Shown in pieces: positions 50,282 through 58,814 of a stretch of 64,000 bases of DNA. Position 1 is the stretch's first letter; each line of letters opens with the position of its first letter. A model generated the notes under the pieces. It saw only the letters and a list, made by a program, of their open reading frames with translations. It ran no database searches and had not been told where the DNA came from. This stretch comes from Chitinophagales bacterium (lineage in GTDB: Bacteria; Bacteroidota; Bacteroidia; Chitinophagales; Saprospiraceae). The position numbers and the translations under genes were made by a program. The DNA lies in contig JAFLBP010000015.1 in assembly GCA_017303875.1 (NCBI GenBank), positions 62,001 through 126,000 of the forward strand, read 5' to 3'.

Positions 50282-52693
50282 ATGATGCAAAACGACTCCT
50301 GGTTCTGGGCAACAACGGCATTGCTGCTGGCATATGCAGCACTGATTTTGTTCTTTGTGGTGCGGGGCGCGCGTCGCACCCGTTCGCTGAGCGATTATGC
50401 CGTGGGCAGCACAGGTTTTTCTCCTGTGATTGTCGGCTTGTCGCTGGCAGCCTCCATTACCAGTGCCGCTACTTTCATCATTAACCCGGGATTTATTGCC
50501 CTGTTTGGCTGGAGCGCTTTTTTAGCCTTTGCCGTAGTGCTGCCCATTGGCTTGTACCTTTCGCTGATTGTACTCACAAAAAGTTTCCGCCGTTACGGCT
50601 CCAGTGTGAAGGCTGTCACGATGGCACAATGGATGGGTGCGCGTTATGAAAGTAAGGGTTTTGCCTTCTTTTTTGCCGTTTTATCCTTGTTGTTACTCAC
50701 CTTTATCGTACTCATTTGCGTGGGCATGACCAAGGTGCTGGCGCAGGCGCTGGGTATGTCGGAAACGCCGGTTTTGATTGGTCTCGTAGTTTTTGTGTTC
50801 GGGTATATGATGTTTGGCGGCGCCAATTCGATGGTGTATACGAATACCATTCAGGCCCTTGTAATGTTGGTTGTGGCAGTGATGATGCTGGGTTCCGGGT
50901 ATGAGCATTTCAGCGAGGGCATTCGCGGTTTTTGGGATAAAATTGCGGCCATAGATCCCGCCCTGACGCAGTCCTTTAATGCGAGAAGCCCTGTTTCCCG
51001 CGATTTTATTGAAGTGGTATTGTGCAATTTTGTGGTCGGCGTGGCGGTTGTTTGTCAGCCGCATATCATCACCCGTTCCCTGATGTTGCGCTCCGAAAAA
51101 GACGTAAATCGCTATTTGTTGGTGGGTATTTTGGCTGAAACCTTATTCTTTATCGTGGTTTTTACCGGTTTTTATGCCCGCCTGATGTTTCCCGAACTCA
51201 AAATTGAAGACGGCAGCGCCTTAAAAATGGACGCCATTACTTCGGCCTATGTGGTACGCGAGTTTCCGGTCTGGGCCGGTTTGATTGTTATCCTGGGCCT
51301 GATTTCGGCAGGTTTGTCTACCCTGGAGGGCTTGATTCAATCGCTTTCCACCACCATCACACAGGATATATTGAAGCCCGTGGCTGGTAGTTTATTCCGT
51401 CAGGAGCAGCGCCAGATCTGGATTCAGCGGGGCGTAATTGCGGTGCTGGCCGTTTTGGCTATTGTTATCTCGAAATGGCAAATGGCCAACCCGACGCTGA
51501 GCGTGGGTATTTTTGCCCAAAACGGCGTTTATGCCTTCTTTTCGGCAGCATTTGTTCCGGTATTATTGGGCATTTTTACAAAAAACACACCCAAAATTGC
51601 ACCCATTGCGGCATCGGTTACGGCCATCATCGTGCATTTTGGTACTTATTACGGCGGAATGACAACCTATCTTCAAGGCCCCGTGCGCAACCCGGCCGTG
51701 GCAGCTACCATGGCCATTCTCAGCGCTCTGGCGGTTGGCTTGATTTTACACTTCGCTTTCCGCAAAAAAGCCGTTCCGGTGCTTGCCACCTTTGCTTTGC
51801 TGCTCGCGGGCAGCGTTTTTGCCAATGCACAAACCTCACCTATGGACAGCAGCGAACAGCTTCTTTACGCAACATTGCCGGATGGCAAAAAAATCGCTTA
51901 TACCGACAGCGGTGCGGGCCCCGAAACGCTTGTTTTTGTACACGGCTTAGGCAGCAACCACAAAAGCTGGCGCAAAAATATTGCGGTTTTGCAGGAAAAA
52001 AACCGCTGCATCAGCCTCGATTTGCCGGGCTACGGGCAGTCGGATAAAGGCGATTGGGCCTACGATATGCAGTTTTTTGCCCAAAACCTGCATGAACTGC
52101 TTGGTGTGCTTCAATTGGAGCAGGTTACCTTGGTCGGACATTCCATGGGCGGGCAAATTTCCATGCATTTTGCCCTGATGTATCCTGAAAAAGTAAAAAG
52201 TTTAGTACTGCTTGCCCCGGCCGGATTTGAAACCTTTACCGAAGCGGAGCGCGCCTGGTTTGGCGCGGTTTATACCCCCCAACTTTTAAAAGCAACCCCG
52301 CCCGAACAGATTCGCAAAAACTTTGCGATGAACTTCGTCAGTTTTCCGGCCGATGCGGAATTTATGATTGCCGACCGCATGGCCCTGCGCGACTCCGAAG
52401 CCTACGATCCCTATTGTGCCATGATTCCGAAATGCGTGATGGGTATGTTGCAGCAACCCGTTTTTGAACGCCTGCCGGAAATCAAAACCCGAACCCTGGT
52501 ATTGTACGGCGAACAAGACTACCTCATTCCTAACCGATTCCTGCACAAGCAATTAAGTACCGCCGAAGTGGCGCGTTCCGGACAGGAGCGCCTGCCCGAC
52601 AGCCGCCTGCAAATGGTACCCGACGCCGGGCATTTTGTTCAGTGGGAAGGCGCCGATGCGGTTAATGCCGCCGTGTTGGATTTCATCAAATAA
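50282..52693 (+). CDS. Sodium:solute symporter fused to a periplasmic alpha/beta hydrolase
   Basis: 803 residues in one uninterrupted frame. Residues 1-about 500 are a sodium:solute symporter (SSS/SLC5-type) with about 13 membrane segments: LSDYAVGSTGFSPVIVGLSL, SAATFIINPGFIALFGWSAF, FVFGYMMFGGANSMVYTN, GLISAGLSTLEGLIQSLSTT and the C-terminal VRNPAVAATMAILSALAVG. A stretch at about 497-520 (VPVLATFALLLAGSVFANAQ) looks exactly like a signal peptide and probably serves as the last membrane span. Residues about 530-803 are an alpha/beta hydrolase: FVHGLGSNHKSW (oxyanion), nucleophile S621 in VGHSMGG, acid in LYGEQDYLIP, His in PDAGHFVQWEG. The hydrolase should face the periplasm and feed its product to the symporter. 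A TonB receptor gene follows after 29 bp. Confidence 0.88.
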   Translation: MMQNDSWFWATTALLLAYAALILFFVVRGARRTRSLSDYAVGSTGFSPVIVGLSLAASITSAATFIINPGFIALFGWSAFLAFAVVLPIGLYLSLIVLTKSFRRYGSSVKAVTMAQWMGARYESKGFAFFFAVLSLLLLTFIVLICVGMTKVLAQALGMSETPVLIGLVVFVFGYMMFGGANSMVYTNTIQALVMLVVAVMMLGSGYEHFSEGIRGFWDKIAAIDPALTQSFNARSPVSRDFIEVVLCNFVVGVAVVCQPHIITRSLMLRSEKDVNRYLLVGILAETLFFIVVFTGFYARLMFPELKIEDGSALKMDAITSAYVVREFPVWAGLIVILGLISAGLSTLEGLIQSLSTTITQDILKPVAGSLFRQEQRQIWIQRGVIAVLAVLAIVISKWQMANPTLSVGIFAQNGVYAFFSAAFVPVLLGIFTKNTPKIAPIAASVTAIIVHFGTYYGGMTTYLQGPVRNPAVAATMAILSALAVGLILHFAFRKKAVPVLATFALLLAGSVFANAQTSPMDSSEQLLYATLPDGKKIAYTDSGAGPETLVFVHGLGSNHKSWRKNIAVLQEKNRCISLDLPGYGQSDKGDWAYDMQFFAQNLHELLGVLQLEQVTLVGHSMGGQISMHFALMYPEKVKSLVLLAPAGFETFTEAERAWFGAVYTPQLLKATPPEQIRKNFAMNFVSFPADAEFMIADRMALRDSEAYDPYCAMIPKCVMGMLQQPVFERLPEIKTRTLVLYGEQDYLIPNRFLHKQLSTAEVARSGQERLPDSRLQMVPDAGHFVQWEGADAVNAAVLDFIK

Positions 52694-52722
52694 AATCAAT
52701 TTCACCAATCATTTTCAAAAGT

Positions 52723-55353
52723 ATGAAGCAGTTTTTTACCCTTTTGGTACTTCTTCTGACCCTTTCCGCTACTGCTTTTGCACAGCGCGGAACCGTCAGT
52801 GGCACCATCACCGATGCCGGCAGCGCAGAGCCGCTGGTGCGCGCATCGGTATTTCAGGAAGGTGTCGCCAATGGTGTCTTTTCCGACGCCAAGGGCATGT
52901 ATTCCATTAGTCTGCCCGCTGGCGAGCAGACCCTCACCGTTTCCTACCTCGGCTACCGCACCGTGAGTATGAAAGTGACGGTAAATGCCGGCCAGGACAG
53001 CAAAATGGACTTAGCCCTCGAAGCGACTTCCCTGCAAGGTGATGAAGTGGTTGTTTCCGCTTCGCGCCGCGCCGAAAAAATGACCAATGCGCCCGCCACA
53101 ATTTCCATCATCAATGCACAGGCCTTTAATGAATTGCCCAGTTTTAACGGTGCGGAACTGCTCGCCCGCCAGCGCGGTGTGGATTATGTGCGTTCCGGTG
53201 TTTTGGGTGTTGGCGTCAATATGCGTGGTTTTAATAGCGCATTTAACCCTAAAAACCTGCAAATCAACGACGGTCGCCTCTCCACCCTCGTCGCTACGGG
53301 CCTGCCGCTCGGCGCACTCAGCACCACCGTCAAAGAAGACGTGGAGCGCGTGGAAGTTGTGCTCGGCCCCTCCTCAGCCCTTTATGGCCCGAATGCCCAC
53401 AACGGCCTGCTGAATACCATTACCAAAGATCCGCGCACGTATCAGGGCACTACGGTAGCCCTCGGCGCCGGTAACCAGAGCGTACTCACCGGCCGTATCC
53501 GCCACGCCACAAAAGTGAACGACAAACTGGCGTTCAAAATCAGCGGCGAATACACCCAGGGCGAAGAATTTGATTTCACCGACACGGTGTACAGCGTAGC
53601 CGGTGGCGTTGAATTTGCCAAATATCCGGAATACCTGCTCAATCGCAAATTCAACTCGCTGCGCGGCGAAGCACAGGTGTATTACAGTGTAGGTAAAAAA
53701 TCGGACATCATCGTCGGTTACGGCGGCTCTAAAAGCAACAATATCGGCAACACCAACGCTGGCCGCAACCAAATCCGCGACTGGCTCGTGCAGTGGGGAC
53801 AAATCCGTTTTGTGTCGCCACGCCTTTATGTAAACCTCTACAATACCTGGAGCAGCACGGATTCTACCTATGCCATGAACCGCCGCACGCTCAACTACTG
53901 GTCGTACAAAAATGCCAAAAATGCCGATGGCACCGCGAAATTCGACGAAGCAACGGCACGGGCGAAATCCATCGGTACCTTCTGGTTCCCCAACGCCGCA
54001 TTCCCGAACGGCGGCATTGAACTGGCGCGTGGCGCATTATTCCAGGATAAATCCCAGCGTTTGAACGGTGAAGTACAGTACAACAACAGCGCCGGCAAGC
54101 TCTTCAACTACATTGTAGGCGTGCAAATGCAGCGCGATGTAGCCAACAGCAATAACACCTACCTGATTGATAAAGAAGGCGAAATCATCATCAATCAATA
54201 CGGCGGTTACGCGCAACTCGAACGCCGCTTCGGCAACCTGCGCACCGTATTGGCTGCCCGCGCCGATAACCACGACCTCTACGGCTTCAACTTTATTCCC
54301 AAAGCCGCTTTGGTGTATACCATTGGCGACAACGGCGCTGCCCGTATTACTTATGGCCGCGGTATCTCTGCGCCCACCATCCTCAACCTCTCTGCCAACA
54401 TCTTCGGCGGTTTGTTGCTGGGTAACGGCGAAGGCTTTACTGTGAAAGAAGTAGACGTGGTAACGCAAACGGTTGTAAACACTTACGACGTAAGAAAACT
54501 GGAAGTAGAGCGTATTCAGACCTTTGAAGTAGGTTATAAAGGCCTGATTGGCAAGAAGTTATTCTTTGATGCCAACGCGTATTACAACCTGAGCGAAAAC
54601 TTCCTCAGCCCTTCTGTCAACATCGCTCCTGATCGCGACTTCTTTGATCACGACAACAACCCGGCTACAGCTGCCATCCCGCGCATCGTGGGTTATGCCA
54701 CACAGCGCGGTAGCGAAAACATCGGCAACTTTACCGCTGTTACACCGCTGATTGCCACACAACCTACCGGCGAACAAGGCGCCAATACGCTGCTCACCTA
54801 CGTGAACTTCGGTAATGTAAATACCTACGGCTTTGATGCTTCCTTGTCGTATGCCTTTACCTCCGCCCTGCGCGCTACCCTGAACTATTCCTGGTTTGGT
54901 TATGAAATTGACAAAACCGACCTGAACAACGATGGTAACCGCGATGGCCGTGTGGATGTAAACGACCTGCCTATCAATACACCCGCCAACAAGCTCAGCC
55001 TTGGCGTGAATTACAGCAGCAAGAAATTCTTCGGCTCTGTTTTCACCCGCTGGGTAGAATCGTATGATTTCTTCTCCGGTATCAACGTAGCGGCAAAAAC
55101 CAACGAAAGCCTGATTTACGGCGGTAACCCTGTTATTGAAGGCAAACGCGTAGGTACCTCTTTCAATAATGGCCCGCTCGGTGGTTTTGTCAATGTTGAC
55201 CTTTCCCTGGGCTATCGCTTTGGCAAATATCTCACGCTTTCGGGTCAGGTGACCAACTTGTTCGACAGCGAAGTGCGCGAGTTTGTTGCTTCGCCTGTGA
55301 TTTCCCGCCTGTTTGCAGTTGAGGCAAAAATTGACCTGCCAGGCATAAAATGA
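52723..55353 (+). CDS. TonB-dependent receptor with carboxypeptidase-regulatory-like N-terminus
   Basis: 876 residues, signal MKQFFTLLVLLLTLSATAFA. A CarboxypepD_reg-like sandwich is at about 22-105 (GTVSGTITDAGSAEPLVRAS), the plug at about 110-235 (VVVSASRRAEKMTNAPATIS, LARQRGVDYVRSGVLGVGVN, VERVEVVLGPSSALYGPNAH), then a 22-strand barrel ending in the FDSEVREF...VEAKIDLPGIK region. It is of the CirA/FecA-like rather than SusC type and has no SusD partner, so it probably imports a siderophore, vitamin or hydrophobic ester rather than a glycan. Its position directly after the symporter-hydrolase gene suggests a shared substrate; this is inferred. Confidence 0.92.
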   Translation: MKQFFTLLVLLLTLSATAFAQRGTVSGTITDAGSAEPLVRASVFQEGVANGVFSDAKGMYSISLPAGEQTLTVSYLGYRTVSMKVTVNAGQDSKMDLALEATSLQGDEVVVSASRRAEKMTNAPATISIINAQAFNELPSFNGAELLARQRGVDYVRSGVLGVGVNMRGFNSAFNPKNLQINDGRLSTLVATGLPLGALSTTVKEDVERVEVVLGPSSALYGPNAHNGLLNTITKDPRTYQGTTVALGAGNQSVLTGRIRHATKVNDKLAFKISGEYTQGEEFDFTDTVYSVAGGVEFAKYPEYLLNRKFNSLRGEAQVYYSVGKKSDIIVGYGGSKSNNIGNTNAGRNQIRDWLVQWGQIRFVSPRLYVNLYNTWSSTDSTYAMNRRTLNYWSYKNAKNADGTAKFDEATARAKSIGTFWFPNAAFPNGGIELARGALFQDKSQRLNGEVQYNNSAGKLFNYIVGVQMQRDVANSNNTYLIDKEGEIIINQYGGYAQLERRFGNLRTVLAARADNHDLYGFNFIPKAALVYTIGDNGAARITYGRGISAPTILNLSANIFGGLLLGNGEGFTVKEVDVVTQTVVNTYDVRKLEVERIQTFEVGYKGLIGKKLFFDANAYYNLSENFLSPSVNIAPDRDFFDHDNNPATAAIPRIVGYATQRGSENIGNFTAVTPLIATQPTGEQGANTLLTYVNFGNVNTYGFDASLSYAFTSALRATLNYSWFGYEIDKTDLNNDGNRDGRVDVNDLPINTPANKLSLGVNYSSKKFFGSVFTRWVESYDFFSGINVAAKTNESLIYGGNPVIEGKRVGTSFNNGPLGGFVNVDLSLGYRFGKYLTLSGQVTNLFDSEVREFVASPVISRLFAVEAKIDLPGIK

Positions 55354-55373
55354 GTTTTTTTTAGGGTTTAGGC

Positions 55374-55515
55374 GGGTTGAGAGATTGAGAGATTGAGTGT
55401 TTTAGTGTTTTAGTGTTTTAGTGTTTAGGTGTTTTAGGATCAATAACCTCTAAAACACTAAAACACCCAAACACTAAAACACTAAAATACTAAAATACTC
55501 AATTGCCCAATCGCC
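55374..55515. repeat. Word-iterated inverted repeat (GTGTTTTA/TAAAACAC family) 3' of the TonB receptor
   Basis: Left arm about 55374-55438 is built from AGATTGAG and GTGTTTTA words; right arm about 55449-55515 from TAAAACAC and CAATTGCCCAA words, with a loop of about 10 bp. The arms pair over more than 55 bp with mismatches. It starts about 20 bp after the receptor stop and ends about 24 bp before the KASIII-like ATG. Confidence 0.85.
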
Positions 55516-55538
55516 CAAAACACCAAAACACAAGAATA

Positions 55539-56531
55539 ATGCGAAATGCAAGAATCATCTCCGCGGGCATGTACGCGCCGGCCCGGGTGATTGAAAATCA
55601 ATATTTTAATGAGGTGCTGGGAGAAGATGTGGATACCTGGCTGCGCGCCAATGTAGAGATTTACCGGCGCCGCTGGTGTGCGGAGGGCGAAAGCACGGCC
55701 GATTTGGTAGAAGCGGCCTCCAAACAAGCCCTGGAGCGCGCCGGCCTTAAGGCTTCCAAAATTGATCTGATCATCGTTGCAACCGATACCCCTGAATTCA
55801 TTTCTCCGTCTACTGCCTCTGTGCTGCAACACCGCCTGAGTGCTAAAAAAGCCGGCACGTTCGACCTCAACACGGCCTGCGCGGGTTTTGTAACCGCCCT
55901 GGACACCGCCTCCAAATTCATTAAAGCGGATGCGCAGTACAAAAATGTGCTGGTGGTCGGGGCTTATGCGATGAGTAAATACCTCAATTTGCAGGATAAA
56001 AAAACCGTGACCTTGTTTGCCGATGGCGCCGGTGCGGTGGTGCTGCGTGCAGAAAACATGCCCAAAGGGCAAGGCTTTCTCGGCAGTAAACTCCTGACCC
56101 GTGGCGAATACCACGACTGGATGGGGATTTATGGCGGCGGTACCCATTTGCCCGTTACAGAGGGCGTGTTACATCGCCATGAACATCAGCTGCAATTTGT
56201 CAAGCGTTTTCCGCCAACCCTTAATCCGGAAATTTGGTCGAAAATGGCTTTGGACATCAGTAAAAAATCCAAAATTTCCATCACTGAGGTGGATCAGTTT
56301 TTTCTGACACAAATCAACATCAATTCCATTCGGGCGACCTTAGATTTGCTGGGCGTTGCGCATGAAAAAGCGCATACCATCATGCACGATTACGGCTACA
56401 CCGGCTCTGCCTGTATCCCGATGGCATTTAACGATGCCTGGGAAAAAGGCAAGGTAAAACCCGGCGATTTGCTTTATTTTATAGGCAGCGGTGGCGGTTT
56501 GGCCTTTGCGGCCGCAGCCTTCCGTTTGTAA
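55539..56531 (+). CDS. KASIII (FabH)-like thiolase-fold protein with altered active site
   Basis: 330 residues from the ATG at 55539 (MRNARIISAGMYAPARVI); the frame extends to 55503 but the extra 12 residues lie in repeat sequence. The fold is that of 3-oxoacyl-ACP synthase III: LIIVATDTPEFISPSTAS, nucleophile C114 in FDLNTACAGF, KYLNLQDKKTVTLFADGAGA, and the C-terminal half KVKPGDLLYFIGSGGGLAFA. The two other triad residues of FabH are replaced: the HQAN motif reads TQIN (T257 in place of His) and the GNTSA motif reads GYTGS (Y287 in place of Asn). Decarboxylative condensation is therefore unlikely; acyl transfer or hydrolysis through C114 remains possible. It is 16 bp upstream of an acyl-CoA ligase gene. 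Confidence 0.85.
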   Translation: MRNARIISAGMYAPARVIENQYFNEVLGEDVDTWLRANVEIYRRRWCAEGESTADLVEAASKQALERAGLKASKIDLIIVATDTPEFISPSTASVLQHRLSAKKAGTFDLNTACAGFVTALDTASKFIKADAQYKNVLVVGAYAMSKYLNLQDKKTVTLFADGAGAVVLRAENMPKGQGFLGSKLLTRGEYHDWMGIYGGGTHLPVTEGVLHRHEHQLQFVKRFPPTLNPEIWSKMALDISKKSKISITEVDQFFLTQININSIRATLDLLGVAHEKAHTIMHDYGYTGSACIPMAFNDAWEKGKVKPGDLLYFIGSGGGLAFAAAAFRL

Positions 56532-56547
56532 TTCTGGTTAAAAGAGC

Positions 56548-58047
56548 ATGCAGCATATTCCCACAAGCGACTGGAGCGCCCGCTGGGCGCTCTACAGTCC
56601 TTCAAAAACCGCTTTCCGCGAACACGAAACCAATCGCGCCCTGACTTATGGCGCTTTAAACATAAGCGCTAATACATTAGCCTGGCGGCTGCGCCGCGAA
56701 TTCGGCATTCAAAAAGGCGACCGGGTGGCTGTTTTGGCCGATTTTTGCATAGAATACATGGTGCTGTTTGCGGCTGCGCAAAAAGCCGGTTTTATCCTGG
56801 TTCCGCTGAATTACCGCCTTTCTGCAGCCGAATTAGATTATATGCTTGGCAATGCCGAGCCGGCCTTATGTATCACGGAGCAGAAATACCAGCCGCTGAT
56901 TGCAGAAGCCTCAAATTACGCCGCACTGCCGCAAAAAATGGCCCTGGAAAGTATCGAACTGCTGGAAACCGCAGCGCAGGAACCTTTTCCGGCAGTTGTT
57001 TTTGAAGAAAATGACCCGATTTTCATCCTGTACACTTCCGGCTCCACGGGTTTCCCCAAAGGTGCTTTGTATACGCACAAGATGTTGTTCTGGAACAGCA
57101 TTAATACGTCTATTTCTTTGATTATCAACAGTGAAAGCCAGACGCTTTGTTTTGCGCCGCCTTTTCATACCGGTGGCTGGAACGTACTGACCACGCCCTT
57201 TATTCACCACGGGGCTTTTACCTGCATTCTGAAAAAATTTGATCCCGCCGCAGTGCTGGATTTACTGCAAAAGGAGCGTTGCACCATCCTTTTTGGCGTG
57301 CCGACCATGCTGAAAATGCTGGCCGACGAACCTGCTTTCGAGGCCGCCCGATTTCCCGATTTACGCTACGCCATCGTGGGTGGCGAACCCATGCCCATTC
57401 CCCTCATTGAACGCTGGCACGAAAAAGGCGTGCTGATTCGTCAGGGCTACGGCATGACGGAGGTTGGTCCCAACCTCACCTCCCTGCATCAGGACGATGC
57501 CATGCGCAAACGCGGCAGCATCGGACGACCCAATTTTTATGTGGAAACCAAAATCGCCGATGAACAGGGCGCCGAATGCCCCGGCGACCAGGCAGGCGAA
57601 TTGTGGCTGCGCGGCCCGATGGTAACTCCCGGTTACTGGCGCAACCCCGAAGCCACCAAACAGGCCTTTGCCGAAGGCGGCTGGTTCCGCACCGGCGATC
57701 TCGTCAGGCAGGATGCCGACCAATACATTTATGTGGTTGATCGCATTAAAAACATGTTTATTTCCGGCGGTGAAAATGTATATCCGGCTGAAATTGAACG
57801 GGTTTTAATGCAGTTGCCCGAAGTTGCCGAAGCGGCAGTGCTTGGCGTGCCCGATGAAAAATGGGGAGAAGTTGGTCGGGCATTTGTGGTGCGCAAACCC
57901 GGCAGCCCGCTGGACGAACAAGCCCTGCTGGCGCATTGTCAGGCGCATCTGGCCCGCTATAAAGTGCCAAAATCCTTTGTGTTTTTGGAGGCTTTACCCA
58001 AAAATGATGCAGGAAAAATCAATCGCCTGGCACTGAAGCAGGGTTGA
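56548..58047 (+). CDS. AMP-dependent acyl-CoA synthetase/ligase
   Basis: 499 residues. The adenylate-forming motifs are complete: P-loop-like YTSGSTGFPKG from residue 162, GYGMTE (300-305), GWFRTGDLVRQDADQYIYVVDR, the hinge IKNMFISGGENVYPAEIERVL, and the A10 lysine in PKNDAGKINRLALKQ. It lacks a signal peptide and acts in the cytosol, activating a carboxylic acid with ATP and transferring it to CoA. It could activate the acid released by the symporter-hydrolase protein and supply the KASIII-like protein encoded 16 bp upstream. The chain length of the substrate cannot be read from the sequence. Confidence 0.93.
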   Translation: MQHIPTSDWSARWALYSPSKTAFREHETNRALTYGALNISANTLAWRLRREFGIQKGDRVAVLADFCIEYMVLFAAAQKAGFILVPLNYRLSAAELDYMLGNAEPALCITEQKYQPLIAEASNYAALPQKMALESIELLETAAQEPFPAVVFEENDPIFILYTSGSTGFPKGALYTHKMLFWNSINTSISLIINSESQTLCFAPPFHTGGWNVLTTPFIHHGAFTCILKKFDPAAVLDLLQKERCTILFGVPTMLKMLADEPAFEAARFPDLRYAIVGGEPMPIPLIERWHEKGVLIRQGYGMTEVGPNLTSLHQDDAMRKRGSIGRPNFYVETKIADEQGAECPGDQAGELWLRGPMVTPGYWRNPEATKQAFAEGGWFRTGDLVRQDADQYIYVVDRIKNMFISGGENVYPAEIERVLMQLPEVAEAAVLGVPDEKWGEVGRAFVVRKPGSPLDEQALLAHCQAHLARYKVPKSFVFLEALPKNDAGKINRLALKQG

Positions 58048-58049
58048 AG

Positions 58050-58148
58050 TATTTCCCGCAGATTGACGCAGATTTACTCCCAGATTATGCAAATAATGAA
58101 GAAAATCCGCGTAATCTGCGCGTAATTCTGCGTCTATCAGCGGGAAAT
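58050..58148. repeat. Word-iterated inverted repeat, ATTTCCCGCAGA family (copy 3)
   Basis: Left arm 58050-58087 (ATTTCCCGCAGATTGACGCA onward) and right arm 58112-58148 are imperfect complements with a loop of about 24 bp, followed by an AT-rich TATTATTTTTCT. It starts 2 bp after the ligase stop, between convergent genes, so it is a likely bidirectional terminator. It shares words with 15022-15144 and 18157-18363. Confidence 0.85.
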
Positions 58149-58157
58149 ATTATTTTT

Positions 58158-58802
58158 CTAGCGTGCATTATACTGCTTCAGATAATCCGGCAAGTCAATG
58201 ATTACACCTTCAGTATCTGTTTCGGGTGTTTGAATGCTGAGTTTTAAAGGCAGCACCCCGGCCCAAACCGGCAGGTGCATGTCTTCCGGGTCGTCGCCAA
58301 CGCCGTGATCGCGGAATTTCACGGAAGCTTCGTCAATTGGTACCGCGATGAACATCGTCTTTTTCATTTCACTTTCCGTGGGCTGGCGCGCATCGTTCCA
58401 GCGGCCGGGCAATACGTGTTCCGTGAATTTTTCAGCAGCCATCCAGCGTTCCTCCGGGGTGCTGACCAAGCGCGTTTTACCAAAAACAATCACCGAGCGG
58501 TAATTCATGGAATGGTTGAATACCGAACGGGCCAGCACTAAGCCGTCGAGCAGGGTGACCGAAATACAAACCGGAATCCCTTCGGCCATGCGCATGAAAA
58601 AATGGCTGCCCACTGAGCCGTGCAGGTAAAGCGTATCGCCGACACGACAGTAGGCGGTCGGGATCTGAAAAGGCTGATTGTCAACTACGAAAGCGACATG
58701 ACACAACAATCCCTCGTCCAGAATCTCATTTCTGAACGAGGGATCGAAATTGTAGCGCTTGGGATAGTAGCGCGAACCTTGGGTGCGGGATGTTTTTTTC
58801 AT
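58158..58802 (-). CDS. Pyridoxamine 5'-phosphate oxidase-like flavoprotein (NimA-like, PF12900)
   Basis: 214 residues, cytosolic. It matches the FMN-binding split-barrel family annotated as flavin-nucleotide-binding or nitroimidazole-resistance-like: YYPKRYNFDPSFRNEILDEG, LLCHVAFVVDNQPFQIPTAY, LYLHGSVGSHFFMRMAEGIP, VCISVTLLDGLVLARSVFNH and SMNYRSVIVFGKTRLV. Members bind FMN or heme and probably reduce small molecules; drug resistance has been shown for only a few Nim proteins. It converges on the acyl-CoA ligase gene, separated by a repeat, and sits 12 bp upstream of nothing on its own strand; the small lipoprotein gene at 58815 precedes it by 12 bp and may share its transcript. Confidence 0.88.
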   Translation of the reverse strand: MKKTSRTQGSRYYPKRYNFDPSFRNEILDEGLLCHVAFVVDNQPFQIPTAYCRVGDTLYLHGSVGSHFFMRMAEGIPVCISVTLLDGLVLARSVFNHSMNYRSVIVFGKTRLVSTPEERWMAAEKFTEHVLPGRWNDARQPTESEMKKTMFIAVPIDEASVKFRDHGVGDDPEDMHLPVWAGVLPLKLSIQTPETDTEGVIIDLPDYLKQYNAR

Positions 58803-58814
58803 CCCCCAAATATA

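Noticed and set aside
49238..58047. OleABCD olefin/beta-lactone pathway (KASIII-like, hydrolase, ligase, reductase)
   Set aside because: The enzyme classes match superficially, but the KASIII lacks the His and Asn that OleA needs, the reductase is a short FabG-type SDR rather than an OleD-type extended SDR, and the hydrolase is exported and fused to a symporter.
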